DNA of 64,000 nt from Halorubrum xinjiangense (GTDB taxonomy: Archaea > Halobacteriota > Halobacteria > Halobacteriales > Haloferacaceae). This document shows positions 16,847 through 25,898 of the stretch, piece after piece (the stretch's first letter is position 1; each line of letters starts with the position of its first letter). The stretch covers positions 248,001 through 312,000 of the forward strand of contig NZ_FNBO01000002.1 in the NCBI RefSeq assembly GCF_900102375.1, read 5' to 3'. A program made the position numbers and the translations under genes. Below the pieces are notes generated by a model. That model made no database searches. It was not told the DNA's origin and saw only the letters and a program-made list of their open reading frames with translations.

Positions 16847-17309
16847 GCGGCGGGCCCGCCGCCCGCTTTCGACGACGACTCACCCTTCTATTTCGCATCG
16901 AAACCGCACGACAGAGAGCGGACGCTGTCACTCACAACCACTTTCACCGCGGTCCTCCCGGAAGCGGCGCTCCGCGACGTGACGACGACCGTTCAGGGTG
17001 CGGACCAGCCGCGTGCTGGTGAGTACGGTAATGGTAACACGGTGAAATACGTTGTCACAAGGAACTCAGTGGGGGTGAGCCGAGAACTATTTGTAGATCT
17101 CACAGTATGGTATGTAATAGAAGTCACTCAGAGAGTGGAAGTGGTGGCTCGGTAGGAAGTCTTCATCACAAGGGGCTCGAGAGGGGGTAACGGATCGTCA
17201 TGGCCACCACAGTCCGACGTACTCGCTCACGATTATAAACTGATTGCGATAGAAGGTGTTTCCATTGATAGACAGGTGGGCAACCAGATTCATTACAATT
17301 AGATGAATA
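16847..17309. other. non-coding junction into foreign AT-rich island
   Basis: 463 bases without a supportable gene. Base composition falls from GC-rich (to about 17000) to AT-rich (from about 17035), marking the left edge of a foreign segment. I saw no tRNA, no long direct repeat and no clear attachment site. The stretch 17281-17309 next to the following gene is AT-rich and probably carries its promoter. Confidence 0.6.
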
Positions 17310-17318
17310 GTGGGTATT

Positions 17319-18281
17319 ATGACACGAGGATACGAACGCAGCCTCAGTTCGACGGGAGTATATTTTGATTGGGCATACTTTCAGACTGGGCCCAGTTCGC
17401 TATCAGATCCTATTGATTTTAGCTGCCGACTAGATATTAAATCTGAAGATAGTTGGGATATTCCGATTGGATATGAGATTAGCTCATCAGAGAATATCAA
17501 TATCCACCAATTTCATAATAAAACTGTAAAGGACGGCTCTATCGAGGATTTACCTCAGGTTGATAAATCACTTGAGCAGGTTTCAGTCGAAACGAGTTGG
17601 CAACTATCTCTTCCAAGTCATATTACAAATAGACTCAGTCAGGTGCGAACAGATCGTCAAACCACTTTTGGGGACCATTCTTCGCTAGTGCGCGATCTTA
17701 TCATACCCTTGGAACAACATTTAGCAATCATCACAGAATATCACGGTCATAACTACTGGGGTGATCAGTGGGCTAAAGAAGTTGAGGGGAACCGTCCGTT
17801 CGCAATCGGCGATTATATTCAATTCTTTGACACTGAGGCGAGCAAACAACTGGAGGCATACGACATTATTCAAAATAAGATCGACACCGCAGTTGTAGGA
17901 AGCCAGCCAGTTACACAGCTGAGGAACGCGTTAAATCACGGTAGGGATCCAGGGGTCACATCAAACCGCGATGAGGTTATATCAGAGGATCAATTTGAGG
18001 ACATCTATGCGGATGTAACTGCGTTAATGGAAGCTCTGAGCTACGATACACCAGTCATTGGTGAAGTAGAGAGTACGTTTGGCGACTCATATCGTGTACA
18101 GTTACACTGGGAGAATATTCTAAAACGAACTTGGATTTCCTGCGATAAAGAACTCAAAGAAGGAGAAATGTACTACTTGCCCCAGTCGGGAATCGGCGAA
18201 CAGACACAAAAAGTTGAGAGCGGTGATATCATTCCTTGTGAAGAGGAGAGAGCAACGTCATTCCTTCATGATGACTCATAA
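17319..18281 (+). CDS. foreign AT-rich protein with candidate HEPN motif
   Basis: 320 residues from ATG 17319 (GTG 17310 is also possible). Codon use is AT-rich and Ile/Lys/Asn/Ser-rich, unlike all neighbours. The region 110-240 looks helical and contains LRNALNHGRDP, where R202-x4-H207 fits the RX4-6H motif of HEPN ribonuclease domains. The N-terminal 100 residues and the C-terminal 80 (WENILKRTWISCDKEL...) are unassigned. HEPN proteins are common in antiviral and toxin modules. No MNT or other partner lies beside it. Function is inferred from one motif only. Confidence 0.6.
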   Translation: MTRGYERSLSSTGVYFDWAYFQTGPSSLSDPIDFSCRLDIKSEDSWDIPIGYEISSSENINIHQFHNKTVKDGSIEDLPQVDKSLEQVSVETSWQLSLPSHITNRLSQVRTDRQTTFGDHSSLVRDLIIPLEQHLAIITEYHGHNYWGDQWAKEVEGNRPFAIGDYIQFFDTEASKQLEAYDIIQNKIDTAVVGSQPVTQLRNALNHGRDPGVTSNRDEVISEDQFEDIYADVTALMEALSYDTPVIGEVESTFGDSYRVQLHWENILKRTWISCDKELKEGEMYYLPQSGIGEQTQKVESGDIIPCEEERATSFLHDDS

Positions 18282-18516
18282 TGTGACTGTATCTGTGTAA
18301 ATGAGTCTGCTAAACCGGATTTCACAAGTCTGGCTTAACTGAAAACCTTAATTGTGATACATTCTCGGAACTGTGGTAAGTACAAATTGGGTAGCGGCCA
18401 AACGTCTTCTCTAACCTAGATCGGATTCTACTGTAACAGCTGATTGTACCGCTGTATCCTGCTTGTAATTAATATCTGCTAATAAAAATCGACTCCTATG
18501 GGGGTAACCGACTCTT
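18282..18516. other. AT-rich non-coding gap
   Basis: 235 bases between the HEPN-like gene and the TnpB element. AT-rich, with no supportable reading frame and no RNA gene seen. Probably terminator and foreign flanking DNA. Confidence 0.5.
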
Positions 18517-18524
18517 GACATCCT

Positions 18525-18544
18525 CCCACCCCTTCAGGAGTGGG
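18525..18544. repeat. terminal hairpin, TnpB right end
   Basis: CCCAC and GTGGG enclose a CCCTTCAGGA-type loop. It sits just outside the 3' end of tnpB where the RE hairpin and the 3' end of the guide RNA are expected. Confidence 0.65.
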
Positions 18545-18566
18545 ATTCTTCCGGTAGGGATGTTGG

Positions 18567-19865
18567 CTATGCTGTCCCCACAGAGGCAAGTTTCCCGTCC
18601 CCAGTACTCCGGTTTGTGCGCTCCTCGTTGGGACTGGCCCTCCCGGGAGAGTGTGATAGCTCCGACCAGGTGTGGTCGTCCCACTTGAGGCGCACGGGCC
18701 GTGCCATCGACCTAACGGGTTCGTCAGCCTGCTTGTCGAGGAACGTGCGAGACGCGCACAGGTCGGCATGGGCTTCGTGACCGCACGGACACCGGAACAC
18801 GTCGCCGTCCCGGTCGGTGTCGTCCTGCTCGCCACACGTCGGGCACGTTCGCGTTGTGTCGGCTTCTGACCGTACCTCGACCGTGATACCGTATTCTTCG
18901 GCGGTGTGGGACAGCCGCTCGATGAAGGCCCGGAACGCCCAGAATTGGTGCGTCTTTGCGTTCACCTCGGCACACCAATGCGTCGAAAGAACGTCCGTGA
19001 GGTCGCCCACGTATACCGTGGTGACCCCTTCGGCGTAGAGCCGTTCCATCAGGTGTCGAACCAGTGCGTCTTGTGCGTGGTTGCGCCGTCTCGTCCGTGT
19101 GCGATACAGCCGTCGTATCCGCTGGCTGCTGTATCGTCCCTCACGGAGTTTGGACTGTAACCGAGCGATCTCCGCGGTCGTCTCACGGAAGCGGTCGAAC
19201 AGGTCGCGCCCCTCGTAGAGGTACTGCTGTCCAGTCGTGGTAGTACAGGCGACGAGATTGTTTGCGCCCACGTCCAGCGCGGCTTCGTGCGAAGCCAGTG
19301 GTGAATCCTGCTGAGAATCAGGTACGGTGACAGGCTGAAAGGCCCTGAACGTGTCGTCCGTCTCATCGTACTGTATCTCCAAGCGACCTTGTTCGCCATC
19401 CCACTTCGGGTTGCCAGCAACTTCGAGGCGCAGGCGGTCGTGATAGCCAAGTCCGTACTCGTCTTTCAGGGCGTGGCCGACTGGGATCTCAACTCGTGAT
19501 CGCTCGCCGGTTTCCAGCGTGTATTGGTCGTTGCGGATGAACGTGCGGAGTTCTCTGCCGTCGTCCTCGTTGCCCCAGTAGCCCGGCGGAGCAGTGTTCT
19601 CTCCGTTTTCGCGGGCGGCGAAGAACGACCGCCACGCGGATGTGTTCTTCCGAATGATCTGCTGTGCGGTGGCAGAGCCGAGCACATCGACGTACTGTTT
19701 CCGGTAGTCGGCGGTGTCCCACACGCTTTTGCCGTCGAAGAACTGCTGGCGGCGCTCGTAGTTCAACTCGTTCCACAGGCTTGCAGAGGCGTCCAACAGA
19801 TCCCGCAGTAGCCGCTTATCGTTGTCGGAGAGCGGGCGTACCGCGAACGTGTTGGTTCGCCTCAC
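18567..19865 (-). CDS. tnpB: TnpB RNA-guided nuclease, with Gly in place of the RuvC-II Glu
   Basis: 432 residues. RuvC-I is [12 protein letters not shown] (D198). RuvC-II, usually 'v.iEdL', reads VYVGDLTDV, so Gly287 replaces the Glu. A Glu 47 residues on (E334 in [10 protein letters not shown]) is a candidate replacement. The zinc finger has CPTCG (about 341) and CPCGH, and RuvC-III is [11 protein letters not shown] (D368). TnpB uses a guide RNA made from the element's right end to cut DNA. The C-terminal 45 residues are polar and probably dispensable. A full-length gene without stops. Confidence 0.9.
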   Translation of the reverse strand: MRRTNTFAVRPLSDNDKRLLRDLLDASASLWNELNYERRQQFFDGKSVWDTADYRKQYVDVLGSATAQQIIRKNTSAWRSFFAARENGENTAPPGYWGNEDDGRELRTFIRNDQYTLETGERSRVEIPVGHALKDEYGLGYHDRLRLEVAGNPKWDGEQGRLEIQYDETDDTFRAFQPVTVPDSQQDSPLASHEAALDVGANNLVACTTTTGQQYLYEGRDLFDRFRETTAEIARLQSKLREGRYSSQRIRRLYRTRTRRRNHAQDALVRHLMERLYAEGVTTVYVGDLTDVLSTHWCAEVNAKTHQFWAFRAFIERLSHTAEEYGITVEVRSEADTTRTCPTCGEQDDTDRDGDVFRCPCGHEAHADLCASRTFLDKQADEPVRSMARPVRLKWDDHTWSELSHSPGRASPNEERTNRSTGDGKLASVGTA

Positions 19866-19909
19866 GACACCAATTGATATAGTCTTGCGGTCCTAAAGTC
19901 TTGTCACTG

Positions 19910-20053
19910 ATGCGTCCAAACGTGGATATTCCGTGGTCGCTCCACGGACAAGTGAAAGAGTGGGCCGAGGAAACCGACCGAACCCTCACCGAAGCGTACA
20001 CCGAGTTAGTCAACACTGGACTCGCTAACGTGGAACATCCAGACGAGTCGTAG
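19910..20053 (+). CDS. small companion protein of the TnpB element, ribbon-helix-helix-like
   Basis: 47 residues (MRPNVDIPWSLHGQVKEWA...NVEHPDES). It has an N-terminal strand VDIPWSLHGQV followed by helices KEWAEETDRTLTEAYTELV (about 16-34), like a short ribbon-helix-helix fold. It is divergent from tnpB with a 44-base gap and lies inside the element ends. Its start at 19910 is the first ATG after the intervening AT-rich promoter region. It may repress tnpB; this is inferred from position. Confidence 0.65.
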   Translation: MRPNVDIPWSLHGQVKEWAEETDRTLTEAYTELVNTGLANVEHPDES

Positions 20054-20216
20054 CGTGTGGTTTACTACGGAATGGTGTCGCTCAGATCCACCCTGAAGGG
20101 GTGGGCTTCCGCTCGCTACGTGTCATCGCCACCACGTCCTCGGTTGCGCGGTCGGAGGTATAAATGGCTCGCGACGGTCCGGAACCCGTTTGAACGTCGG
20201 CGACATCGGATCACCC

Positions 20217-20957
20217 ATGCGGGAAGTGACGTTCCGGATCCACCACGCGGGGGAGCCGGAGTGCGAGGTGAGCGCGCGCCACCCGGAGGTGCGGTACCGG
20301 TCCGTCTCCTCGATGACCGGGAGCGGGCCCGAGCGCAAGCGGATCGCGGAGCTCACCGGGCCGCCGGCGGAGATCGAGTCGTTCGTCGAGGAGTTCCGCG
20401 AGTTCGACCTGATCGTCTCCGCCGAGCCGCTGGCGCCGATCGAGGGCACCCACGCCTACGTCGCGCTGACGATCGACGCCGCGGCCGCCGACTGGGACGG
20501 GATCGGGGACCGGTTCTCGCGCATGGGGATCCACTACCGAACGGGGACGACCATCTCCGGCGGCGTCGAGCGCTGGACGGCGTACCTGGGGGAGGACGAC
20601 GACCTCTCGGCGGTGATGCGCGAGCTCGAACGCGGCGGCAACGAGGTGGAGCTGGCCCGGAACGTGGAGCTGGCGTCGATCGAGCGCTCGCCGCAACTGC
20701 CCGCGTCCGGTCTCCTCGACGACCTCACGGACCGGCAGCGAGAGGTCCTCGCGACCGCGATCGCCGCGGGCTACTACGACCACGGCGGCGGCGTGGGCGT
20801 CGAGGAGGTGGCCGCCGAGCTGGGACTCGGCTCGACGACGGTGTGGGAACACCTCTCGCGCGCCGAGTCCGCGGTGATGAACGCGCTGTTCGATCGGTTC
20901 GCCGAGGGCGAGCCGGTCGGCGCGGTCCGTGAGCGAGATCGAACAGATGCGGCGTGA
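20217..20957 (+). CDS. bat-type HTH-10 transcriptional regulator
   Basis: 246 residues from ATG 20217 (MREVTFRIHH). Sensor region 1-160, then HTH_10: LTDRQREVLATAIAAGYY followed by EVAAELGLGSTTVWEHLSRAE. Same family as 13930-14586 but not a close copy. The product is a haloarchaeal regulator with unknown signal. GC-rich, so it marks the return to core sequence after the TnpB element. Confidence 0.88.
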   Translation: MREVTFRIHHAGEPECEVSARHPEVRYRSVSSMTGSGPERKRIAELTGPPAEIESFVEEFREFDLIVSAEPLAPIEGTHAYVALTIDAAAADWDGIGDRFSRMGIHYRTGTTISGGVERWTAYLGEDDDLSAVMRELERGGNEVELARNVELASIERSPQLPASGLLDDLTDRQREVLATAIAAGYYDHGGGVGVEEVAAELGLGSTTVWEHLSRAESAVMNALFDRFAEGEPVGAVRERDRTDAA

Positions 20958-21004
20958 ACGGGGTCAGACCAACGCTTTTGTAGCTTCGGGACAGAGCGCC
21001 GCGC

Positions 21005-21196
21005 ATGGACGACGGAACCGTCTCCGTGCCGGACGAGCAGTGCGAGCGCCTCGCGGCCCTCGCCGCCGCCCGCGGCGTGAGCCCCGAGACGCTGGTCGCC
21101 CGGCTCATCGACGACGCGTACGCCGGTCTCGACGCCGACGGCGACGCCCCCGAGTCGCTCCCGCTGGGCGTCTGCGACGGCTCCGACGAGGAGTGA
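21005..21196 (+). CDS. small ribbon-helix-helix-like protein
   Basis: 63 residues. VSVPDEQCERLAALAAARGVSPETLVARLIDDAY (residues 6-39, in two helices) fits a CopG/ribbon-helix-helix pattern; the acidic tail ends CDGSDEE. Probably a small DNA-binding regulator or an orphan antitoxin. No toxin-like gene is adjacent. The start follows shortly after the bat regulator, 47 bases downstream. Confidence 0.65.
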   Translation: MDDGTVSVPDEQCERLAALAAARGVSPETLVARLIDDAYAGLDADGDAPESLPLGVCDGSDEE

Positions 21197-21292
21197 GTCG
21201 GGCGGCGGACCGTCGCGAGGCCCGTGAGCCACCGCGCCGGGCCCGTTCGGACTCGTTCTCGCCGCCGCTTCGCTCCGCCGCCTCCGTCGCCG

Positions 21293-22699
21293 TCACTCGC
21301 CGTAGGGCCACCGCCCGCCCGTCTTCAGCTCCTCGACGTAGCCCTCGTCGATGGCGTCGCGGATCGACTCCCGCGAGCGGTGGGTCGCCCCGACCTCGCC
21401 AGTCGCGAACCGGTAGACGGCCGCGGCGACGAGCGTCGCCACCTCGCGGAGATCGCGGGAGTCGAGCTTATCGAGGGTGTCGGCGTGGGTGTGGCCCCAG
21501 CCGCGACCCGACTGGTCGCTCGTCGTCGACGCCATCACGGCCGGGATCCCCTCCTGGACGAACGCCCACTGGTCGCCGTGCGGCGAGATCGTCTCCCCGA
21601 CCGTCAGGGGCGTGTCGAACGCCGCCGCGACCGCCTCGAACGTCGAGCGCATCCCGTCGAACCCGTTCGTCCCCACGCGGAGGTTCCGCGAGCTACAGGC
21701 GCCGTCGAGGTTGACCACGCAGGCGATCTCATCCTCCGGCGTCGTCTCGGCGGCGTGGTACGCCCCCCACAGCCCGATCTCCTCGGAGCCGAAGGTGACG
21801 AGCCGCACCCGGGTGTCGAGGTCGCCCTCGACGGTCGCGAGCAGGCGGCCAACCTCCGCGACGAGCGCCGACCCCGCGCCGTTGTCGTTGGCGCCGTCGC
21901 TCACGTCGTGGGCGTCGACGTGCGCCGTGAGGTAGACGGCCTCGTCGGTCTCCGGCCCGACCTCCGCGACCGCGTTGACCGAGGTGGTCGGCTCGTTCCG
22001 GCAGTCGACGTCGAGCGAGACGGTCGGGCGGTCCCCAGCGGCGGCGCCGCTTCCCGAACCGTCGCCGCCCCGTTCCCTGTCACCCTCGGCCGCCTCGGCG
22101 AGCCGCGAGAGCCGGTCCCCGACCTCCTTCGAGACGCCGACGGCGGGGATCGGGCCAGGTCGGTTGTGGTAGCCGATCTCGCCGGTCGGCGGGAGCGCCC
22201 CCTCGATGTGGTTCCGGAAGACGAACCCGACCGCGCCGCGCTCGGCGGCCGCGACGTACTTCTCCATCCGGTGGATCCACCGGTCGTGGCTCTCCGGCGT
22301 GCGCGAGGAAGCCATCGCGACCGCGCCGTCGAGGTCCTCGCCCGCCTCCGCGAACTCCTCGTCGGTGCCGTCGCCGACGTCGACGAGCGGGGCGCTCACC
22401 TCGCCGCTCGGGGTTCCGGGCAGCGCGATCACCTCGTGGGAGTTCTCGTGGCGGCGCTCGACCGGGCCCGACACCGACAGCGACGACTCGCCGCGCCACC
22501 AGCCGGGGATCTCGAACTCGTCGAGGCCGGCGTTCCGCAGACCGGCGGCCTCGAACGCCTCGACGACGCGCTCGGCGCCGCGGCGCTCGCCGGTCGATCC
22601 CGCCATGCGGTTCCCGATGTCGGTCAGGTCGGTGAGGAGGTTCCACCCAAAGTCGCTCGTCCGCGCGTCGCCCACGACGCGGTCCGGTAGCTCGGCCAT
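21293..22699 (-). CDS. M28 family zinc aminopeptidase
   Basis: 468 residues from MAELPDRVVGD. Metal-site features: LTAHVDAHDVSDGANDNGAGSALVAEV (His and Asp ligands; shown in two parts LTAHVDAHDVSDG and ANDNGAGSAL, about 250-275), the E-E-x-G segment FGSEEIGLWGA (about 310) and the late His in GWGHTHADTLDKLD. A PA-like insert (about 100-200) precedes the catalytic half. M28 enzymes are aminopeptidases. No signal peptide seen, so it is likely cytoplasmic. Confidence 0.88.
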   Translation of the reverse strand: MAELPDRVVGDARTSDFGWNLLTDLTDIGNRMAGSTGERRGAERVVEAFEAAGLRNAGLDEFEIPGWWRGESSLSVSGPVERRHENSHEVIALPGTPSGEVSAPLVDVGDGTDEEFAEAGEDLDGAVAMASSRTPESHDRWIHRMEKYVAAAERGAVGFVFRNHIEGALPPTGEIGYHNRPGPIPAVGVSKEVGDRLSRLAEAAEGDRERGGDGSGSGAAAGDRPTVSLDVDCRNEPTTSVNAVAEVGPETDEAVYLTAHVDAHDVSDGANDNGAGSALVAEVGRLLATVEGDLDTRVRLVTFGSEEIGLWGAYHAAETTPEDEIACVVNLDGACSSRNLRVGTNGFDGMRSTFEAVAAAFDTPLTVGETISPHGDQWAFVQEGIPAVMASTTSDQSGRGWGHTHADTLDKLDSRDLREVATLVAAAVYRFATGEVGATHRSRESIRDAIDEGYVEELKTGGRWPYGE

Positions 22700-22752
22700 A
22701 CAGTCCGGTTGGGCCGGGAGCGAAAAGGGGTTGCGGGCGGGGTGCCGCCGAC

Positions 22753-23460
22753 TCACTTCCAGTCGTCGGTCTCGGCGGCGGCCTGCATCTCGCCTTTGGC
22801 CCGCCGCGGGGCCCGCCGCAGCGTCAGCAGCAGCACGACGAGGTAGAAGCAGGCCACGACCGCGAGCACGAACGCGCCCGGGATCGCGCCGACCGCGGCG
22901 GTCGCGACGACGCCGTTTCCGGACGGCGTGAACACGGTGAGCCTGACGACCCACGCGGCGATGAGCACGGAGAAGAGCGGCGTGTACACCCGGCGGAGGC
23001 GCCGGGACACCGCCTCGACGGTCGGCATCTTGATCGTCGGCTCGCGGAGGTCCGCGCTCAGGAGCCGCCGCCAGTTCGACTCCTCGACGCCCTCCGGGTC
23101 GAGCGCGTTCGCGAACACGTTCTCCTCTAAGAGCCGCACGCGGGACCGCCAGACGTCGAAGGTGCGGTACCGGCGCGTCTCGATGCCGAGGAAGACGCTC
23201 AGCATGACGAGCCCGATGAGCAGCACGTAGTGCGGCCGCGACTCGCTCGAGAAGGTCCACGTGAGCAGCGACGCCGTCACCACGACCGCCCAGTTGGTCG
23301 TCCGGTCGATGCGGGTCCGCCACGAGCTCGTCCGCCCGAGCTCGCCGCGGTAGGTGTGGCTCATCAGCGAGAGGAAGTCGGACCGGTCGGTCGCGGCCGC
23401 GGCCGCGACCTCGCGCTCCTCCCGCGACTCGGGATCGAAGTCCTCCGGTGGGTCGGACAT
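22753..23460 (-). CDS. DUF2270 membrane protein
   Basis: 235 residues with an acidic N-terminus, LMSHTYRGELGRTSSWRTRIDRTTNWAV (two parts: about 32-45 and 46-59), then four hydrophobic segments (about 58-72, 78-92, 161-178, 190-212). The arginine-rich first loop before a Trp-rich helix is typical of DUF2270. Role unknown. On the same strand upstream of the M28 gene. Confidence 0.8.
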   Translation of the reverse strand: MSDPPEDFDPESREEREVAAAAATDRSDFLSLMSHTYRGELGRTSSWRTRIDRTTNWAVVVTASLLTWTFSSESRPHYVLLIGLVMLSVFLGIETRRYRTFDVWRSRVRLLEENVFANALDPEGVEESNWRRLLSADLREPTIKMPTVEAVSRRLRRVYTPLFSVLIAAWVVRLTVFTPSGNGVVATAAVGAIPGAFVLAVVACFYLVVLLLTLRRAPRRAKGEMQAAAETDDWK

Positions 23461-23522
23461 ACGGGCCGTACCGGGGCGGAACGGGTAAAAGGGTGGCCGC
23501 GGGCGGTCTCCGTCCGACGGTC

Positions 23523-23858
23523 TCAGGCGGGGTCTGCCGCGGTCACCTCGACCGCGACGTCGGCGGGGTCGACGCCGATCCGCGCGAACTGCGTCCGCAC
23601 GTGGTCGCGGGCCGCCTCGACCGCCTGGTCGCGGGTGTCGAACCCGCGTGGCATCGGCTCCTCGAAGGCGACGCGGATCTCCTCGCCGTCGACGACGAGC
23701 GGTGAGCCGCCGCTCTCGACCTCGTAGAAGGAGTCACACACCCACACGTACGGCGCGTCCTCGTTCGGCGCACCCTTGTACGCGGGCGGCTCCTCGCCGC
23801 GCTCGAACACCGTGCCGGTGAGGTCCGTTCCGCCGCCGCTGCCGCGAACGAGTATCAT
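23523..23858 (-). CDS. conserved haloarchaeal protein of unknown function
   Basis: 111 residues from MILVRGSGGGTDL. Mixed alpha/beta: APYVWVCDSFYEVESGG and a C-terminal helix FDTRDQAVEAARDHVRTQFARIGVDP. No membrane helix or metal motif. It looks conserved in haloarchaea (domain-of-unknown-function type); no function is claimed. It is divergent from the HerA-like gene. Confidence 0.65.
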   Translation of the reverse strand: MILVRGSGGGTDLTGTVFERGEEPPAYKGAPNEDAPYVWVCDSFYEVESGGSPLVVDGEEIRVAFEEPMPRGFDTRDQAVEAARDHVRTQFARIGVDPADVAVEVTAADPA

Positions 23859-23962
23859 GCCACGGGTACGGGGTCGAGCGGGATAAGGGCGCCGCGGGAG
23901 GGAGTCACGTCTCGCGCGACGCGAGGGCAAACGCTTTCGGCCCGGCGACCGGTGAATACGCC

Positions 23963-25885
23963 ATGACGCTGGAGGATTTCACCGAGTTCACCGGTGACGG
24001 CGACGGCGACGGCGGCGCTCGGGGGGAGGCGGACGGCGCCGTGGAGGCCGGGGACGGCGGCGACGGCGGAGCTGACTCCGCGATCGACCCCGGAGGCGAG
24101 TCCGCGGCCGACGGCGGGGGCGCGGCGGGCGCGGCGCCCCCGGACGCGCCCGAGCCTGACGCGGGCGACGACCGCGAGGACGACGCGTTCGCCGACTACG
24201 AGGCGACGCCGGCCGGCAGCGACTCGGGGCTCGGCGTCGTGTCGGTCTCGCAGGGGCTCCGCGTCGCCGAGGAGGAAGACGAGACGTCGCTGAAGGCGTT
24301 CGTCACGACGGGCAACCGCGAGTCCGTGCGCCTCGGGAAGTACCTCCTGATCCCGTATCCGGACGGCGAGCGGTTGTTCTGCCGGATCACGGGGTTGGAG
24401 TACGCACAGGAGTTCCAGTCGGACGACGCGACGGAGATCCACGCCCGCCGGCAGATGCGGCGCGACGAGTTCGCCGAGCGCGACTACAAGTTCGTCGCCG
24501 ACTTGGAGCCGATGTCCGTCGTCTACGGCGAGGGCGAGGGGATGAAACGGCGGATGACAGACCGGGTGCCAAAGCCCGGCGCCGTTGTCGAGGAGGCGGC
24601 CGACGACGCCGAGATCAAGACGGGGCTGAAGATCCCCGACGACGGCGTCTTCCTCGGGCACCTCTCGGTCGGCGGCGAGAAGGTCCGGACCGCGGCGGAG
24701 CCGCCCACGGTCGACTACCGCGTGAAGGACGACTACGCCGACGGCGACCCGCTCGCCTTCCGCCACACGCTCGTCGCCGGCGGCACCGGGTCGGGGAAGA
24801 CCCACGCCTCGAAGAACGTCCTCCGGCAGTACCTCGATTCTGACCGGACCTACCCGATGGGCGACGGCCGCGAGTCGCGGATGGCGGTCGTCCAGTTCGA
24901 CCCGCAAGACGAGTACGCGCAGATGCACGACGACAACCCCGACTTGGACGACGCGTTCGCGCGACGCTTAGAGCGCGAGGGGATCGCCCACGGCGGCCAC
25001 GACGATACGGTGGCGCTCGTGCCCCGCGTCGCGAACGCGACGTACCCCGGCGAGGGGCACCGTGCCGAGCGCGTCGAGTTCACGATCCCCTTCTCTTTGG
25101 CGGACGACATGCCGTGGCTGGTTGCCGGCTCCGGGCTCAACGACAACCAGTACCCCGCGCTGTTGACGCTACTCAACCGCTTTTTCGACAGCTACGGCGA
25201 CTCGGGCACCTACAGCCAGTTCCTCTCGTACCTCGACGATCCCGCGCTCAAAGAGGAGCTCCACGAGGGCGGCCGCGTCCACGAGGCGACGTTCGACGCC
25301 GTCAAGCGGCGGGTCCGCGGGGTCCCGAGCGGCGTGTTCGACCAGGACGCGAAGCCGATCACGGAGTTAGACCACACGCTCGTGCGCCCCGGCGGGCTCT
25401 CGGTCGTCCCCACCTACCACCTGCCGACCTCCCGGCAGAAGGAGATCGTCGTCCTCGCGGTCGCGGGGCTGCTCATCGACGACAAGCTCTCGAACGACCC
25501 GGAGAGCGACCGGATCAAGGAGACGCCGCTGTTGGTCGGGATGGACGAGGCGCACAACTTCCTCGCCGACGCCGACAACGTCCAGGCCCAGAAGGTGGTC
25601 CAGAAGTTCACGGAGGCCGCCAAGCAGGGCCGCAAGGAGCGGCTCGGGCTCTTCCTGATCACCCAAGACCCGCAGGACGTGGCCGAGTCGGTGTTCAAGC
25701 AGGTGAACACGAAGATCGTCTTGAACCTCGGCGACGAGGACGCGATCTCCAGCGTCAACATCCCGACGAACCTCGCCGGGAAGGTGCCGTACATGGAGAA
25801 GGGACAGATGGTCGTCTACTCGCCGGACAACTCGGAGCCGGTCGAGCTGATCGGGCTCTCGGAGTGCGTGACCCGGCACGACTGA
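23963..25885 (+). CDS. HerA-like ATPase with long acidic N-terminal extension
   Basis: 640 residues. Residues 1-80 are a Gly/Asp/Ala low-complexity tail. Walker A is VAGGTGSGKTHASKN (about 270-284), Walker B LLVGMDEAHNFL (about 520-531), and sensor/R-finger segments follow (EAAKQGRKERLGLFLITQDPQDV in two parts, about 550-573). HerA/FtsK-type hexameric ATPases translocate DNA and in archaea usually partner NurA in end resection. No nurA or mre11/rad50 is in the window. Could be a HerA paralogue with another role. Confidence 0.82.
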   Translation: MTLEDFTEFTGDGDGDGGARGEADGAVEAGDGGDGGADSAIDPGGESAADGGGAAGAAPPDAPEPDAGDDREDDAFADYEATPAGSDSGLGVVSVSQGLRVAEEEDETSLKAFVTTGNRESVRLGKYLLIPYPDGERLFCRITGLEYAQEFQSDDATEIHARRQMRRDEFAERDYKFVADLEPMSVVYGEGEGMKRRMTDRVPKPGAVVEEAADDAEIKTGLKIPDDGVFLGHLSVGGEKVRTAAEPPTVDYRVKDDYADGDPLAFRHTLVAGGTGSGKTHASKNVLRQYLDSDRTYPMGDGRESRMAVVQFDPQDEYAQMHDDNPDLDDAFARRLEREGIAHGGHDDTVALVPRVANATYPGEGHRAERVEFTIPFSLADDMPWLVAGSGLNDNQYPALLTLLNRFFDSYGDSGTYSQFLSYLDDPALKEELHEGGRVHEATFDAVKRRVRGVPSGVFDQDAKPITELDHTLVRPGGLSVVPTYHLPTSRQKEIVVLAVAGLLIDDKLSNDPESDRIKETPLLVGMDEAHNFLADADNVQAQKVVQKFTEAAKQGRKERLGLFLITQDPQDVAESVFKQVNTKIVLNLGDEDAISSVNIPTNLAGKVPYMEKGQMVVYSPDNSEPVELIGLSECVTRHD

Positions 25886-25898
25886 CGGCGGGACCCAG

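Larger units (their letters stand above)
18517..20111 (-). mobile_element. IS200/IS605-group, IS1341-type element (TnpB only)
   Basis: The element holds tnpB (minus) and a small divergent gene, with no tnpA. Both ends have a hairpin with related sequence: CCCAC...GTGGG at 18525-18544 (next to TTGACATCCTCCCACC) and CCACCC-TGAA-GGGGTGG at 20088-20104. Hairpin ends without inverted terminal repeats are typical of this group. In the tnpB orientation the right end, and the expected guide RNA, lies at 18517-18650. Boundaries are approximate. Confidence 0.8.

Noticed and set aside
16847..17309. tRNA or attachment site at the edge of the AT-rich island
   Set aside because: I could not find a T-arm (GTTCRAATC-type) or matching direct repeats flanking the island.
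18567..19865. Calling TnpB catalytically dead because of Gly287
   Set aside because: An alternative Glu (E334) is at the distance reported for rearranged RuvC sites, so inactivation is not supported.
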